Positions 1-7,942 of a DNA stretch of 64,000 nt are shown here, in pieces. The DNA comes from an uncultured Prevotellaceae bacterium (GTDB taxonomy: Bacteria > Bacteroidota > Bacteroidia > Bacteroidales > Bacteroidaceae): the NCBI GenBank assembly GCA_947176895.1, contig CAMWSK010000011.1, forward strand, positions 16,453 through 80,452, given 5' to 3'. The position numbers and the translations under genes are program-made. The notes under the pieces are model-generated. The model worked only from the letters and a program-made list of their open reading frames with translations. It was not told the DNA's origin and ran no database searches. Position 1 is the first letter of the stretch, and every line of letters begins with the position of its first letter.

Positions 1-236
1 TCCACGAGGGTGTGGAGGTTATCCATCGAACGGACTACAACCAAGACGAGGTGGCCGAACAAATCTCTCAAACCATCCGGGAATTTGCCGCTATGAATGC
101 CACAGCACGTAACAAAGCCCGCAAGGCTGCTGCCCAAGTGGCTGAGAAGGCCGAATGGAAGCACTTCATCTCCTATTATTATAAGGCTTACGATATTGCT
201 TTGCGTAAGGCAGAAGATCGGTTGACCTACAAATAG
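1..236 (+). CDS. Glycogen/starch synthase-like glycosyltransferase, C-terminal end (partial)
   Basis: The reading frame is open from the left edge of the window, so only about the last 78 codons are present. The visible end is a helical, charged stretch (EVIHRTDYNQDEVAEQ near the start, YYYKAYDIALRKAEDR at the end) of the kind that closes glycogen-synthase-type glycosyltransferases in Bacteroidales. No catalytic motif lies inside the window. Support comes from context: the stop is 34 nt upstream of the alpha-glucan phosphorylase start, on the same strand, and synthase-phosphorylase pairs are a familiar glycogen arrangement. The family call is moderate and rests on the tail plus neighbour. Confidence 0.6.
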   Translation, partial: HEGVEVIHRTDYNQDEVAEQISQTIREFAAMNATARNKARKAAAQVAEKAEWKHFISYYYKAYDIALRKAEDRLTYK

Positions 237-270
237 AAATTTACAATTTATATATTAACACATAATACTT

Positions 271-2835
271 ATGAAGATTAAAGCAAGCAATGCTAACCAG
301 ATTGCCTTCCGCCCCGTGGCAGTGAAGAGTTCAATCCCCGAGGAACTTAGCAAGCTGGAAGAGTTGTCGCGTAACATGTGGTGGGCGTGGAACCATAGTG
401 CCCGCAGCCTGTTCACCATGTTGGACCCCGAACTTTTCAAACAAGTCGGTGGCAACCCTGTTATGTTGCTGGAGCGTTTGAGCTACGAGCGTCTGCAGGA
501 ACTGGCAAAGGACAAGAAGGTCCTGAAGAAGTTGGACGACGTGTACAAGGAGTTCCGCACCTACATGGATGTGGAGCCCGACAAAACGCGTGCCAGCGTG
601 GCCTACCTCTGCATGGAGTTCGGTCTTAATCAGGTTCTTAAGATTTACTCTGGCGGTTTGGGTATTCTGGCCGGTGACTATATCAAGGAGGCAAGCGATT
701 CTAATGTCGATATGTGTGCCGTAGGTTTCCTGTATCGTTACGGCTATTTCACCCAGACATTGAACATGGAGGGTCAGCAGATTGCCAATTATGACGCTCA
801 GAGTTTCAATTCCCTGCCTATCGAGCAGCAACTCAACGAGGACGGCACTCCCTTTGTGGTAGATGTTCCTTATATGGATTATTATGTGCACGCATATGTG
901 TGGCGTGTCAACGTTGGTCGTGTGAAGCTTTATTTGCTTGACACCGACAACGATATGAACTCTGAGTTCGACCGTCCCATTACCCATGCCCTGTATGGCG
1001 GTGATTGGGAAAACCGCATGAAGCAGGAAATCCTGCTTGGTATCGGTGGCGTGTTGATGTTGAATAAATTGGGTATCAAGAAGGACGTCTATCACTGCAA
1101 CGAAGGCCACGCAGCACTCTGCAACGTACAGCGTTTGGTAGACTATGTTCAGAGCGGTATGTCGTTCACCCAGGCATTGGAGCTTGTTCGTGCTTCCAGC
1201 CTCTATACGGTGCACACTCCCGTTCCCGCAGGTCATGACTATTTCGACGAGCCTCTGTTTGGCAAATACCTCAGCGGATATGCCAACCTTTTAGGCATCA
1301 GCTACAAGGACTTCATCGGCATGGGGCGCATGAATCCCGAGGACAATTCCGAGCGCTTCTGTATGAGTACTTTCGCTTGCAACACTTCTCAGGAGGTCAA
1401 CGGTGTAAGCTGGCTTCATGGCGAGGTGAGCAAGAAGATGTTTGCCGGCATATGGAACGGCTACTTCCCCGAGGAGAGCCACGTGGGTTACGTAACCAAT
1501 GGCGTGCACTTCCCCACATGGTGCGCCAACGAGTGGCGTAAACTCTATCAAAAGCACTTTGACGCCAATCATATTTATGACCAGAGCAACCAGAAAATCT
1601 GGGAGGCCATCTACAATGTGAGTGATGACGAGATTTGGGAAACCCGTACGGCTCTTAAAAACAAATTGGTAGATTATATCCGTCAGCAATTCAAGGAAAG
1701 CTGGCTCAAGAACCAGGGTGATCCCGCCCGTGTGCTTGGCCTGATGGAGAAGATTAATCCCAATGCCTTGCTGATTGGTTTCGGTCGACGCTTCGCAACC
1801 TACAAGCGTGCCCATCTGTTGTTCACCGACCTTGAGCGTCTGGAGAAGATTGTCAACAATCCCAATTATCCCGTGCAGTTCCTTTACACCGGTAAGGCTC
1901 ACCCCGCAGACGGTGCCGGTCAGGGGCTGATCAAGCGTATCTACGAGATCAGCCAGATGCCTCAGTTCCTGGGCAAGATTATCTTCCTGGAAAACTATGA
2001 CATGCAATTGGCCCGTCGCCTGATCAGCGGTGTTGATATTTGGATGAACACTCCCACCCGTCCCTTGGAGGCCAGTGGTACCAGCGGAGAGAAGGCTCTG
2101 ATGAACGGAGTCGTTAATCTCAGTGTGCTTGATGGCTGGTGGTACGAGGGATATCGTGAGGGTGCAGGTTGGGCATTGACCGACAAACGTACTTATGAGA
2201 ATCAGGGTTATCAGGATCAACTGGATGCCGCAACCATCTACAACATGCTTGAGAACGAGATTATGCCTCTCTATTACGCTCGTAACAGCAAGGGCTACAG
2301 CACCGGTTGGGTTAAGGTAATCAAGAACTCAATCGCCCAAATCGCTCCCCATTATACGATGAAGCGTCAGTTGGATGACTACTACAGCCGCTTCTACAAT
2401 CCTATGCGCGACCGCTTTGCCAAAATTTCCAAAGACAACAACAAGTTGGCCAAGGAGATTGCCGCATGGAAGGAAGACGTTGTGAACAAGTGGGACGGCG
2501 TGCGTGTTGTGTCTGTAAGTAAGCCCGATGATGTGACGAGCGGCAGCATTATGAGCGGAAAGAAGTACACCATCCAATATGTCATCGATGAAAACGGCTT
2601 GGATGATGCACTTGGCTTGGAGCTTATCACCTTGCAAACCGACAGCAACGGTCAGGATCATATCCACAAGGTTGAGCCCTTCAAGATGGTGAAGCGTGAG
2701 GGTAACCTCTATACATTCGAACTGGAGCACATGCTTGGCTATGCCGGTTCGTTCAAGGTGGCTTACCGTCTCTATCCCAAGAACGAGAACCTGCCTCATC
2801 GTCAGGACTTCTGCTACGTGAAGTGGTTTAACTAA
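271..2835 (+). CDS. glgP: Alpha-glucan (glycogen/maltodextrin) phosphorylase, GT35
   Basis: The 854-residue protein releases glucose-1-phosphate from alpha-1,4-glucans by phosphorolysis in the cytoplasm. Residues about 15-120 form the N-terminal DUF3417-type domain ([15 protein letters not shown]). The phosphorylase core follows ([18 protein letters not shown] near residue 125). The pyridoxal-phosphate lysine is K608 in [14 protein letters not shown], followed by LDGWWYEGY. This is the short TIGR02094-type phosphorylase common in Bacteroidota rather than the enterobacterial form. The ATG at 271 follows the preceding glycosyltransferase stop by 34 nt, so the two are probably cotranscribed. A strong intrinsic terminator ends the unit. 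Confidence 0.95.
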   Translation: MKIKASNANQIAFRPVAVKSSIPEELSKLEELSRNMWWAWNHSARSLFTMLDPELFKQVGGNPVMLLERLSYERLQELAKDKKVLKKLDDVYKEFRTYMDVEPDKTRASVAYLCMEFGLNQVLKIYSGGLGILAGDYIKEASDSNVDMCAVGFLYRYGYFTQTLNMEGQQIANYDAQSFNSLPIEQQLNEDGTPFVVDVPYMDYYVHAYVWRVNVGRVKLYLLDTDNDMNSEFDRPITHALYGGDWENRMKQEILLGIGGVLMLNKLGIKKDVYHCNEGHAALCNVQRLVDYVQSGMSFTQALELVRASSLYTVHTPVPAGHDYFDEPLFGKYLSGYANLLGISYKDFIGMGRMNPEDNSERFCMSTFACNTSQEVNGVSWLHGEVSKKMFAGIWNGYFPEESHVGYVTNGVHFPTWCANEWRKLYQKHFDANHIYDQSNQKIWEAIYNVSDDEIWETRTALKNKLVDYIRQQFKESWLKNQGDPARVLGLMEKINPNALLIGFGRRFATYKRAHLLFTDLERLEKIVNNPNYPVQFLYTGKAHPADGAGQGLIKRIYEISQMPQFLGKIIFLENYDMQLARRLISGVDIWMNTPTRPLEASGTSGEKALMNGVVNLSVLDGWWYEGYREGAGWALTDKRTYENQGYQDQLDAATIYNMLENEIMPLYYARNSKGYSTGWVKVIKNSIAQIAPHYTMKRQLDDYYSRFYNPMRDRFAKISKDNNKLAKEIAAWKEDVVNKWDGVRVVSVSKPDDVTSGSIMSGKKYTIQYVIDENGLDDALGLELITLQTDSNGQDHIHKVEPFKMVKREGNLYTFELEHMLGYAGSFKVAYRLYPKNENLPHRQDFCYVKWFN

Positions 2836-2860
2836 TTATATCTCCGACGATAATTTCATT

Positions 2861-2900
2861 GTGCCTGCTTCCTTAATAGTGAGGGAGCAGGCCTTTTTTT
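2861..2900 (+). terminator. Intrinsic terminator after glgP
   Basis: GCCTGCTTCC (2863-2872) faces GGGAGCAGGCC (2883-2893) across a short AT-rich loop and is followed directly by a run of seven T. The T run abuts the -33 element of the next promoter. Confidence 0.88.
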
Positions 2901-2901
2901 A

Positions 2902-2932
2902 TTTGTCTTTTCATGGTTTTTCCTTATCTTTG
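2902..2932 (+). promoter_or_regulatory. Promoter of the Gfo/Idh gene, close to the start codon
   Basis: TTTG (2902-2905), a 19-bp spacer and TATCTTTG (2925-2932) match the Bacteroidota consensus. Only 5 nt separate the -7 element from the ATG at 2938. Transcription usually starts about 4-7 nt after this element, so the mRNA is predicted to be leaderless or almost so. Confidence 0.8.
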
Positions 2933-2937
2933 CGTGT

Positions 2938-3960
2938 ATGAAGACGCATCTCAATATTGGTATTGTTGGACTGGGAAAACGTGGGACGGCCACGTTGCAA
3001 CGCTATCGTCACCTGTCTTCCCAAGCCTGTTTTATGGCGTTGTGTGATACTTATGCGCATCAATGCCAGGAAGCTAATAAATTGCTTTTAGAGTCAGGAC
3101 GTAAGGATGCACAAATTCTTACTTTGGATGAGATGTGTCAAAGCAAGGAAATTGACTTTGTGTATGTGTGTACCAACTGGGAATCGCATGCGGAAATCGC
3201 CATAAAGGTTCTGGAAGCAGGCAAGAGTGTGGCTTTGGAGATACCTGCCGCCACGAATTTGCCTGACTGCAAACGTCTAAGGGAAGCGGCAGAAAAGAGT
3301 AAGGGTAGGGTGTTGATGTTGGAAAACTGCTGTTTCGACCCCTTCCATCTGGGCATGATGGGCATGGTGAAAGCCGGCGTGTTGGGGGAAATCTCGCATC
3401 TTGAGGGCGCGTATATTCACTATTTGGGAGACCAGGCTGCCACCGGTTTTTCTGGAAATCCATATCCCACGCATGGTATAGGCCCCGTCTGTCAGTTGCT
3501 TGGTGATGACAGATTGGAAAGCATTTGTTCAATAAACGGTGGAAATAGTTTAAACCACAGTCTATTAAAAACAAGAGACGGGAAGTCTGTTCTTCTTCAA
3601 TTTGACGAAACCACTCCACGACCATATAGCCGCATGCAAACCTTATGCGGTACGAAAGGCTTTGTTCAGAAATATCCTTTACCAACGGTTCAAGTGGGTA
3701 CTGCTGTTTATGCCGGTGACAAAGCGTTGGACTACGTATCACAATACATTGATTCCAAATACCAATCGTTGATTGACGAAGGAAGTGCCAAGGGCGTTGA
3801 AAATATCATGAACTATATCATGGACAGGCGTGTTGTGGATTCTCTGCTTCAAGGCACACCTTTTGAGATTTCCCTTGATGATGCTTTGACGTGGAGTTCG
3901 ATTATTGCTTTGTCTGCACAATCGGTACAAAACGAGGGCGAATGGATAAGTGTTGAATAA
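2938..3960 (+). CDS. Gfo/Idh/MocA family protein, GH109-like
   Basis: The 340-residue protein starts directly with a Rossmann NAD-binding strand (NIGIVGLGKRG, residues 6-16), so the start is well fixed. The second half has the substrate-binding fold of Gfo/Idh enzymes. Several motifs resemble GH109 alpha-N-acetylgalactosaminidases, which use a tightly bound NAD in a transient oxidation mechanism: LMLENCCFDPFHLGMM, GEISHLEGAYIH and YPTHGIGPVCQLLG. Unlike many GH109 members it has no signal peptide or lipobox, so it would act in the cytoplasm. It is a single gene with its own promoter between two unrelated units. A plain NAD-dependent sugar dehydrogenase remains possible. Confidence 0.75.
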   Translation: MKTHLNIGIVGLGKRGTATLQRYRHLSSQACFMALCDTYAHQCQEANKLLLESGRKDAQILTLDEMCQSKEIDFVYVCTNWESHAEIAIKVLEAGKSVALEIPAATNLPDCKRLREAAEKSKGRVLMLENCCFDPFHLGMMGMVKAGVLGEISHLEGAYIHYLGDQAATGFSGNPYPTHGIGPVCQLLGDDRLESICSINGGNSLNHSLLKTRDGKSVLLQFDETTPRPYSRMQTLCGTKGFVQKYPLPTVQVGTAVYAGDKALDYVSQYIDSKYQSLIDEGSAKGVENIMNYIMDRRVVDSLLQGTPFEISLDDALTWSSIIALSAQSVQNEGEWISVE

Positions 3961-4503
3961 CGAGCATATATTTATGCACGTTTTTATCCATACAGGGTTC
4001 CAAGGTAAAAAACTTTTCCAATAGGTTAACATCTTTTGTTTGCATTGATGTCATCATAACAGACAAGAATCGTACAATATCATAATCACGTTATTATCAA
4101 GAGCTTGCATTTGTACACACATTTTACGGAAAACATCATGATATTTCGGCAAAAACATCACGATGTTTTTCAAAAACGTCTTGATGAATGAATCAAAACA
4201 TCGCGGTGAATCACTTCGTTCACCGCGATGTTTGCACCAACAACACCGGACGTACATTTTTTCTCTTCAAATAATTTTATTTTTATCTGGAAGCATCTTG
4301 CTGAAATCCTCAGCAGATTGCATAATAATGAATGTATCATTATGACAAAAACAACCCAACAAAATAGAATAGAGATTATGTTTAATCCGTAAATGCAAAA
4401 CAGATAATTATTTTACGAGAACCCATACGTAAAGCAACATAGGATGGATGTTATTTGGTGAATCCCTTAAAATTGTGAAGACTCCCTATGTTGTCTTTGA
4501 CGC
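3961..4503. other. 543-bp convergent intergenic region
   Basis: This AT-rich gap lies between the ends of the GH109-like gene (plus) and the GNAT gene (minus). It holds the periodic palindrome array described separately at 4131-4233. A weak 5-bp stem near 3964-3977 is followed by TTTTT and could terminate the plus-strand gene. A 9-bp inverted repeat CAACATAGG/CCTATGTTG lies at 4435-4443 and 4485-4493 near the end of the minus-strand gene. I see no convincing coding sequence. Confidence 0.6.
4131..4233. repeat. Periodic quasi-palindrome array A (4 units, 21-22 bp spacing)
   Basis: Units begin at 4131 (AAACATCATGATATTT), 4153 (AAACATCACGATGTTT), 4174 (AAACGTCTTGATGAAT) and 4196. The fourth is enlarged into a perfect 15-bp stem: AAACATCGCGGTGAA at 4196-4210 pairs with 4219-4233 across loop TCACTTCG. 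Unit starts are 22, 21 and 22 bp apart. It belongs to a family of five arrays in the window (also near 12.75, 25.33, 40.39 and 54.64 kb). Confidence 0.85.
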
Positions 4504-4935
4504 CTAACTATCCTTCATTATTTTTAAATAGTAGAAGTTTGTGTCTTTTTGGGTGAAACCCATTGACTGGTAAAGCCGGTTGGCGGCAACACGGGATGGA
4601 CGTGAGGTCAGCTGGATGGTGACGGGTGAGAACTCTTTTGCCTTCTCTATGGCAGCCACTACCAACTTCCTGCCGATACCACGACCCCGATATTCAGTGT
4701 TTACTACCACATCTTCTATGCTTGCCTTGCGCCCAGTGGGCGAAACAAAGGGGCACAATGTGGCGCAACCCGCTATTCTTTCGCCGTCTTTTGCAACAAA
4801 CAAGAAAGCGTCCTTTATCACTTGACTTAATATCTCCGGCGTAGGATGACTATTGGACGAGAGTTGCCTCATCAATGATTCCAGCTGATGATATGGTGAA
4901 TCGTCTAAAGAGTTAAGTAAATGTATTTCTATCAT
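4504..4935 (-). CDS. GNAT family N-acetyltransferase
   Basis: The 143-residue protein has a complete GNAT fold: FLVAKDGERIAG (beta2-3), SIEDVVVNTEYRGRGIGRKLV with the acetyl-CoA pyrophosphate loop RGRGIG (about residues 82-90), and the C-terminal NRLYQSMGF motif. The substrate cannot be read from sequence. It could be a small-molecule or protein-amine acetyltransferase. It starts 19 nt after the addB-like stop and is probably the last gene of the cstA-addA-addB-GNAT operon. Length is normal for a single-domain GNAT. Confidence 0.88.
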   Translation of the reverse strand: MIEIHLLNSLDDSPYHQLESLMRQLSSNSHPTPEILSQVIKDAFLFVAKDGERIAGCATLCPFVSPTGRKASIEDVVVNTEYRGRGIGRKLVVAAIEKAKEFSPVTIQLTSRPSRVAANRLYQSMGFTQKDTNFYYLKIMKDS

Positions 4936-4954
4936 ATATCAGTTCTTTGTTAAA

Positions 4955-7942
4955 CTATCGGTTGCAAATCTGTTTAAAGTCGCAGCAGGCGCAGTCGACA
5001 TCGGGCTGCGTGGTCTGACGGAACGGTGTCTGCGGATCAAAAATTTCGGCAAGCAGTTTTTTTAAGTAGTCTATAAACGTGTCTTGTGTGTCGTTATCGA
5101 AATCCACAGGTTGCCCGTTAAGCAGAAGATTGGGATTATAGAGTTCATCGGTTGCCTCGCGCACATAATAAAGAGCTGGAGATACGGGTAATGGCTGTCG
5201 GTCACGCATCAAAGCACAATAGAGAAACGTCTGGAGATAGTAATGTGAGTTTCCAATCTGTGGCACAGCAAAAATATCCTCAACCGACTTGATTTTTGCC
5301 TTAGGTGATGCCCCTGTTTTGTAGTCAAGAATGCGAAGCTGTTGTGATCCATCAGGCATACTGATAACATCCATTCGGTCTACTTTTCCTCCGATACGGA
5401 GATCAAGGCCGTTTATAGAGAGGGTATGATGAACACTTTCCTCCAATGCGTAGACCTCAAAGGGAGTATGCGCCATATCCCAACGCATGAGTGTCTTTAT
5501 CATCCGACCAAGTATGCCACGGATGATGATGGAGAAGCCCGAAAAGAGGTTACCCCCTACTCCACTTGTTCCCGTTGGATAAAGATGGTTTATTTTGTAT
5601 ATAAACTCGTTATATGATGTTGAGTCAAGTATTGGTTGGAGAAGTGCATCACGTTCTTCTCGCCGGGTATAGGCATCATACTTGTCACCATAGAAGCAGT
5701 CCACCCAAAAGGCCAAATCAATGTAAGCATAGTATATAGGCAATTTTTTGTCGGGATTGCATATATCAGTGTAATCAGCTTTCAAAAGATGTTGCAGGTC
5801 TTTTTCTTCAATCTGTTTGTTTCCGTTCTTTGTCTTTGGAAGATGACGATACATGAATTCCGCACTGTCATGAAACAGCGTTCCCAAAAGACGGAAGTCA
5901 ATCTCCTCGTCGGGCTTGTGAGGCACACTGAGGCAGGCCACATTCTGGTAGTAAAAGCGCACGGGACATGTAAGATATGAGGCCAATGCCGATGGGGAAA
6001 GGTCGTGGGTGGCTTTTAGCTTGTTATCAAATCGCTTGCGCATCAATTCAAGAACCTGAGGTGTCTTGGTGATTTCTATGGGTATGGTCCGATCTGTTCG
6101 CAGTTTGGGTTCCAAACGATGAAACTCGATGTTGAAGCCCGATTCCACCTTTAGCTGACGCAGAAAACGGCTCTGTTCACGTTGCGACACGCCATTGCTG
6201 TTATCATTATATATCAATGTAATGTCTTCGGCTCTTTGTATGGTACGATAGAAATAATAGGCAAATACAGCCGTCTTACGTTCGATGGTACTCAGATTAA
6301 AAGCTGTCTTCAGGCAGTAAGGTATCAGGGACGTGTCATCGACAGGTTTGGGCAAGAATCCCTCTTCCACCGATGTCATCACAATGTGTCTGAAGTCAAG
6401 ATTACGTGCCTCCAACAATCCCATTACCTGCAGGCCATGGGTCATTTCTCCATGAAAGGGGACGCTTATGGTGGAGAAAGTACGACGCATGAGACGGTAC
6501 AGTGTGGTTCGCAAGACTTGAAAATCCGGATTGTCCTGCAATTCGCGAAACTGGTTTAGGATACAGTAACACTGAAATATACTTTCAGCGTAGAGTTGCG
6601 ACATCTTCTCATCCAGCGATGTATCTGAAGAAATTCGGAGTGACAGATGTTTCATTTGATCCGACAACCATTCAATCATCGCATGGTCATCGGACTGATA
6701 TGTAATCTCGCCATCTGACCAAAAGGGATTGGTGGTGACCCGATTCAAAAAAGAAGTACGGAAGCGTCCCAAGGAAGCGTCCCAGCCGTAGGTCTGCAAA
6801 TCGAGCAACGTCATCAGGTAGCCATAGACGGGTGTGTCCGTCAGAGGGAATCCCATCGTCACGTTCAATTGCTGAGGCAGCCGCTTTATACCGGCATTTT
6901 CCGCTCTTTGGGCATCTGTTTTCCCTGGAATTGAACTTAGCAGGGGGCGCAACAGACCTTCATTGCAAAGGATAATGGCCGTTTCGTTTTCCGGATCCGT
7001 CAGTTTCTCGTCTATCCAATGGGGCAGGTAGCGTATCTGAGCATTGTCGGTGGTGGTGGCCAGGAACCTTATCTTTTTATCCTTTGCAGTCAAGACTTTG
7101 AAGAGGTCCTCTGGCAATGCGTTGGGAAACCTCTTCAGATTCTGACGCATGAATACGCCCGCCTCATGAGGAGCGGAAAGATAGTAACGGTCATAATCCC
7201 AATAGAATGAGGCACGCCCCGCATCCTGAAGCGATTGGAAAAGCACCTCCTCGACATCATCAAGTACATTAAATCCCACAAAAACATAGTGCTTACCATC
7301 TGGGATGTCAAGTTGATGATTCTTGATTCTCTCTGCCACGCTGCGATAGATAGCCCCGGTGTAACCCAATCCTTGCCCTCTCAGTGTGGCATTCAATCGC
7401 TCATAAATCAGCGGCATGGCATTCCAGATGTCCGAAAAATGGCGTCTGAGTTCCGATTGATTGCCGATTTTTAGTGTAGAGAAGAAGTCTTCTAATGCTT
7501 GATGTTGCTCGTCCGAAAGGAAATCGGGGGCGCTCATCTCTTCCAAATCACGTGCATTAAGGAAAAGCTTTTCTGCATCCACCAAGTGCTTGTCGATGTC
7601 ATCGAAGTCGGAAAGCATGATTTCCGCCCAACCATAGAAGTTGTCAAGCGACATCAGTTTATCTTCATCAACTCCCGTTTCCAGCATCGTTTCCCTATAT
7701 ATCTTATAGAGGATGCAAACCAGTCGAACGGGCTGGCACTTTTCCAAAGGACTAAACTGCATGAACAATTGGTCGATTGTAAGGTAGCCGGGTGCCCATA
7801 CCGGACCGTTGGCCGCCTTGTAAAGCTGGCGGTCAAAGAACAGGGTGGCCCGTTTGCCGGGAAGCACGACAACAATATGATTGAGCTTGTTGCCCCATCT
7901 CTTCACCATATCGCGAGAAACCAATTCAAGAAACGATGTCAT
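4955..7942 (-). CDS. addB: AddB-like nuclease subunit, PD-(D/E)XK with Fe-S cysteines
   Basis: This 995-residue protein is the probable AddB partner of the adjacent AddA-like helicase-nuclease, acting in double-strand-break end resection. The N-terminal half has a degenerate superfamily-I helicase layout; the Walker A position reads VVVLPGKRATLFF, not GxxGxGKT, so it is unlikely to hydrolyse ATP. The C-terminal nuclease has RILDYKTG (the DxK part of PD-(D/E)XK). Cysteines sit before it (SYLTCPVRFYY) and at the end (DCACCDFKQIC), the pattern that holds a 4Fe-4S cluster in AddB. The ATG overlaps the addA stop by 4 nt, giving translational coupling. Confidence 0.85.
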   Translation of the reverse strand: MTSFLELVSRDMVKRWGNKLNHIVVVLPGKRATLFFDRQLYKAANGPVWAPGYLTIDQLFMQFSPLEKCQPVRLVCILYKIYRETMLETGVDEDKLMSLDNFYGWAEIMLSDFDDIDKHLVDAEKLFLNARDLEEMSAPDFLSDEQHQALEDFFSTLKIGNQSELRRHFSDIWNAMPLIYERLNATLRGQGLGYTGAIYRSVAERIKNHQLDIPDGKHYVFVGFNVLDDVEEVLFQSLQDAGRASFYWDYDRYYLSAPHEAGVFMRQNLKRFPNALPEDLFKVLTAKDKKIRFLATTTDNAQIRYLPHWIDEKLTDPENETAIILCNEGLLRPLLSSIPGKTDAQRAENAGIKRLPQQLNVTMGFPLTDTPVYGYLMTLLDLQTYGWDASLGRFRTSFLNRVTTNPFWSDGEITYQSDDHAMIEWLSDQMKHLSLRISSDTSLDEKMSQLYAESIFQCYCILNQFRELQDNPDFQVLRTTLYRLMRRTFSTISVPFHGEMTHGLQVMGLLEARNLDFRHIVMTSVEEGFLPKPVDDTSLIPYCLKTAFNLSTIERKTAVFAYYFYRTIQRAEDITLIYNDNSNGVSQREQSRFLRQLKVESGFNIEFHRLEPKLRTDRTIPIEITKTPQVLELMRKRFDNKLKATHDLSPSALASYLTCPVRFYYQNVACLSVPHKPDEEIDFRLLGTLFHDSAEFMYRHLPKTKNGNKQIEEKDLQHLLKADYTDICNPDKKLPIYYAYIDLAFWVDCFYGDKYDAYTRREERDALLQPILDSTSYNEFIYKINHLYPTGTSGVGGNLFSGFSIIIRGILGRMIKTLMRWDMAHTPFEVYALEESVHHTLSINGLDLRIGGKVDRMDVISMPDGSQQLRILDYKTGASPKAKIKSVEDIFAVPQIGNSHYYLQTFLYCALMRDRQPLPVSPALYYVREATDELYNPNLLLNGQPVDFDNDTQDTFIDYLKKLLAEIFDPQTPFRQTTQPDVDCACCDFKQICNR

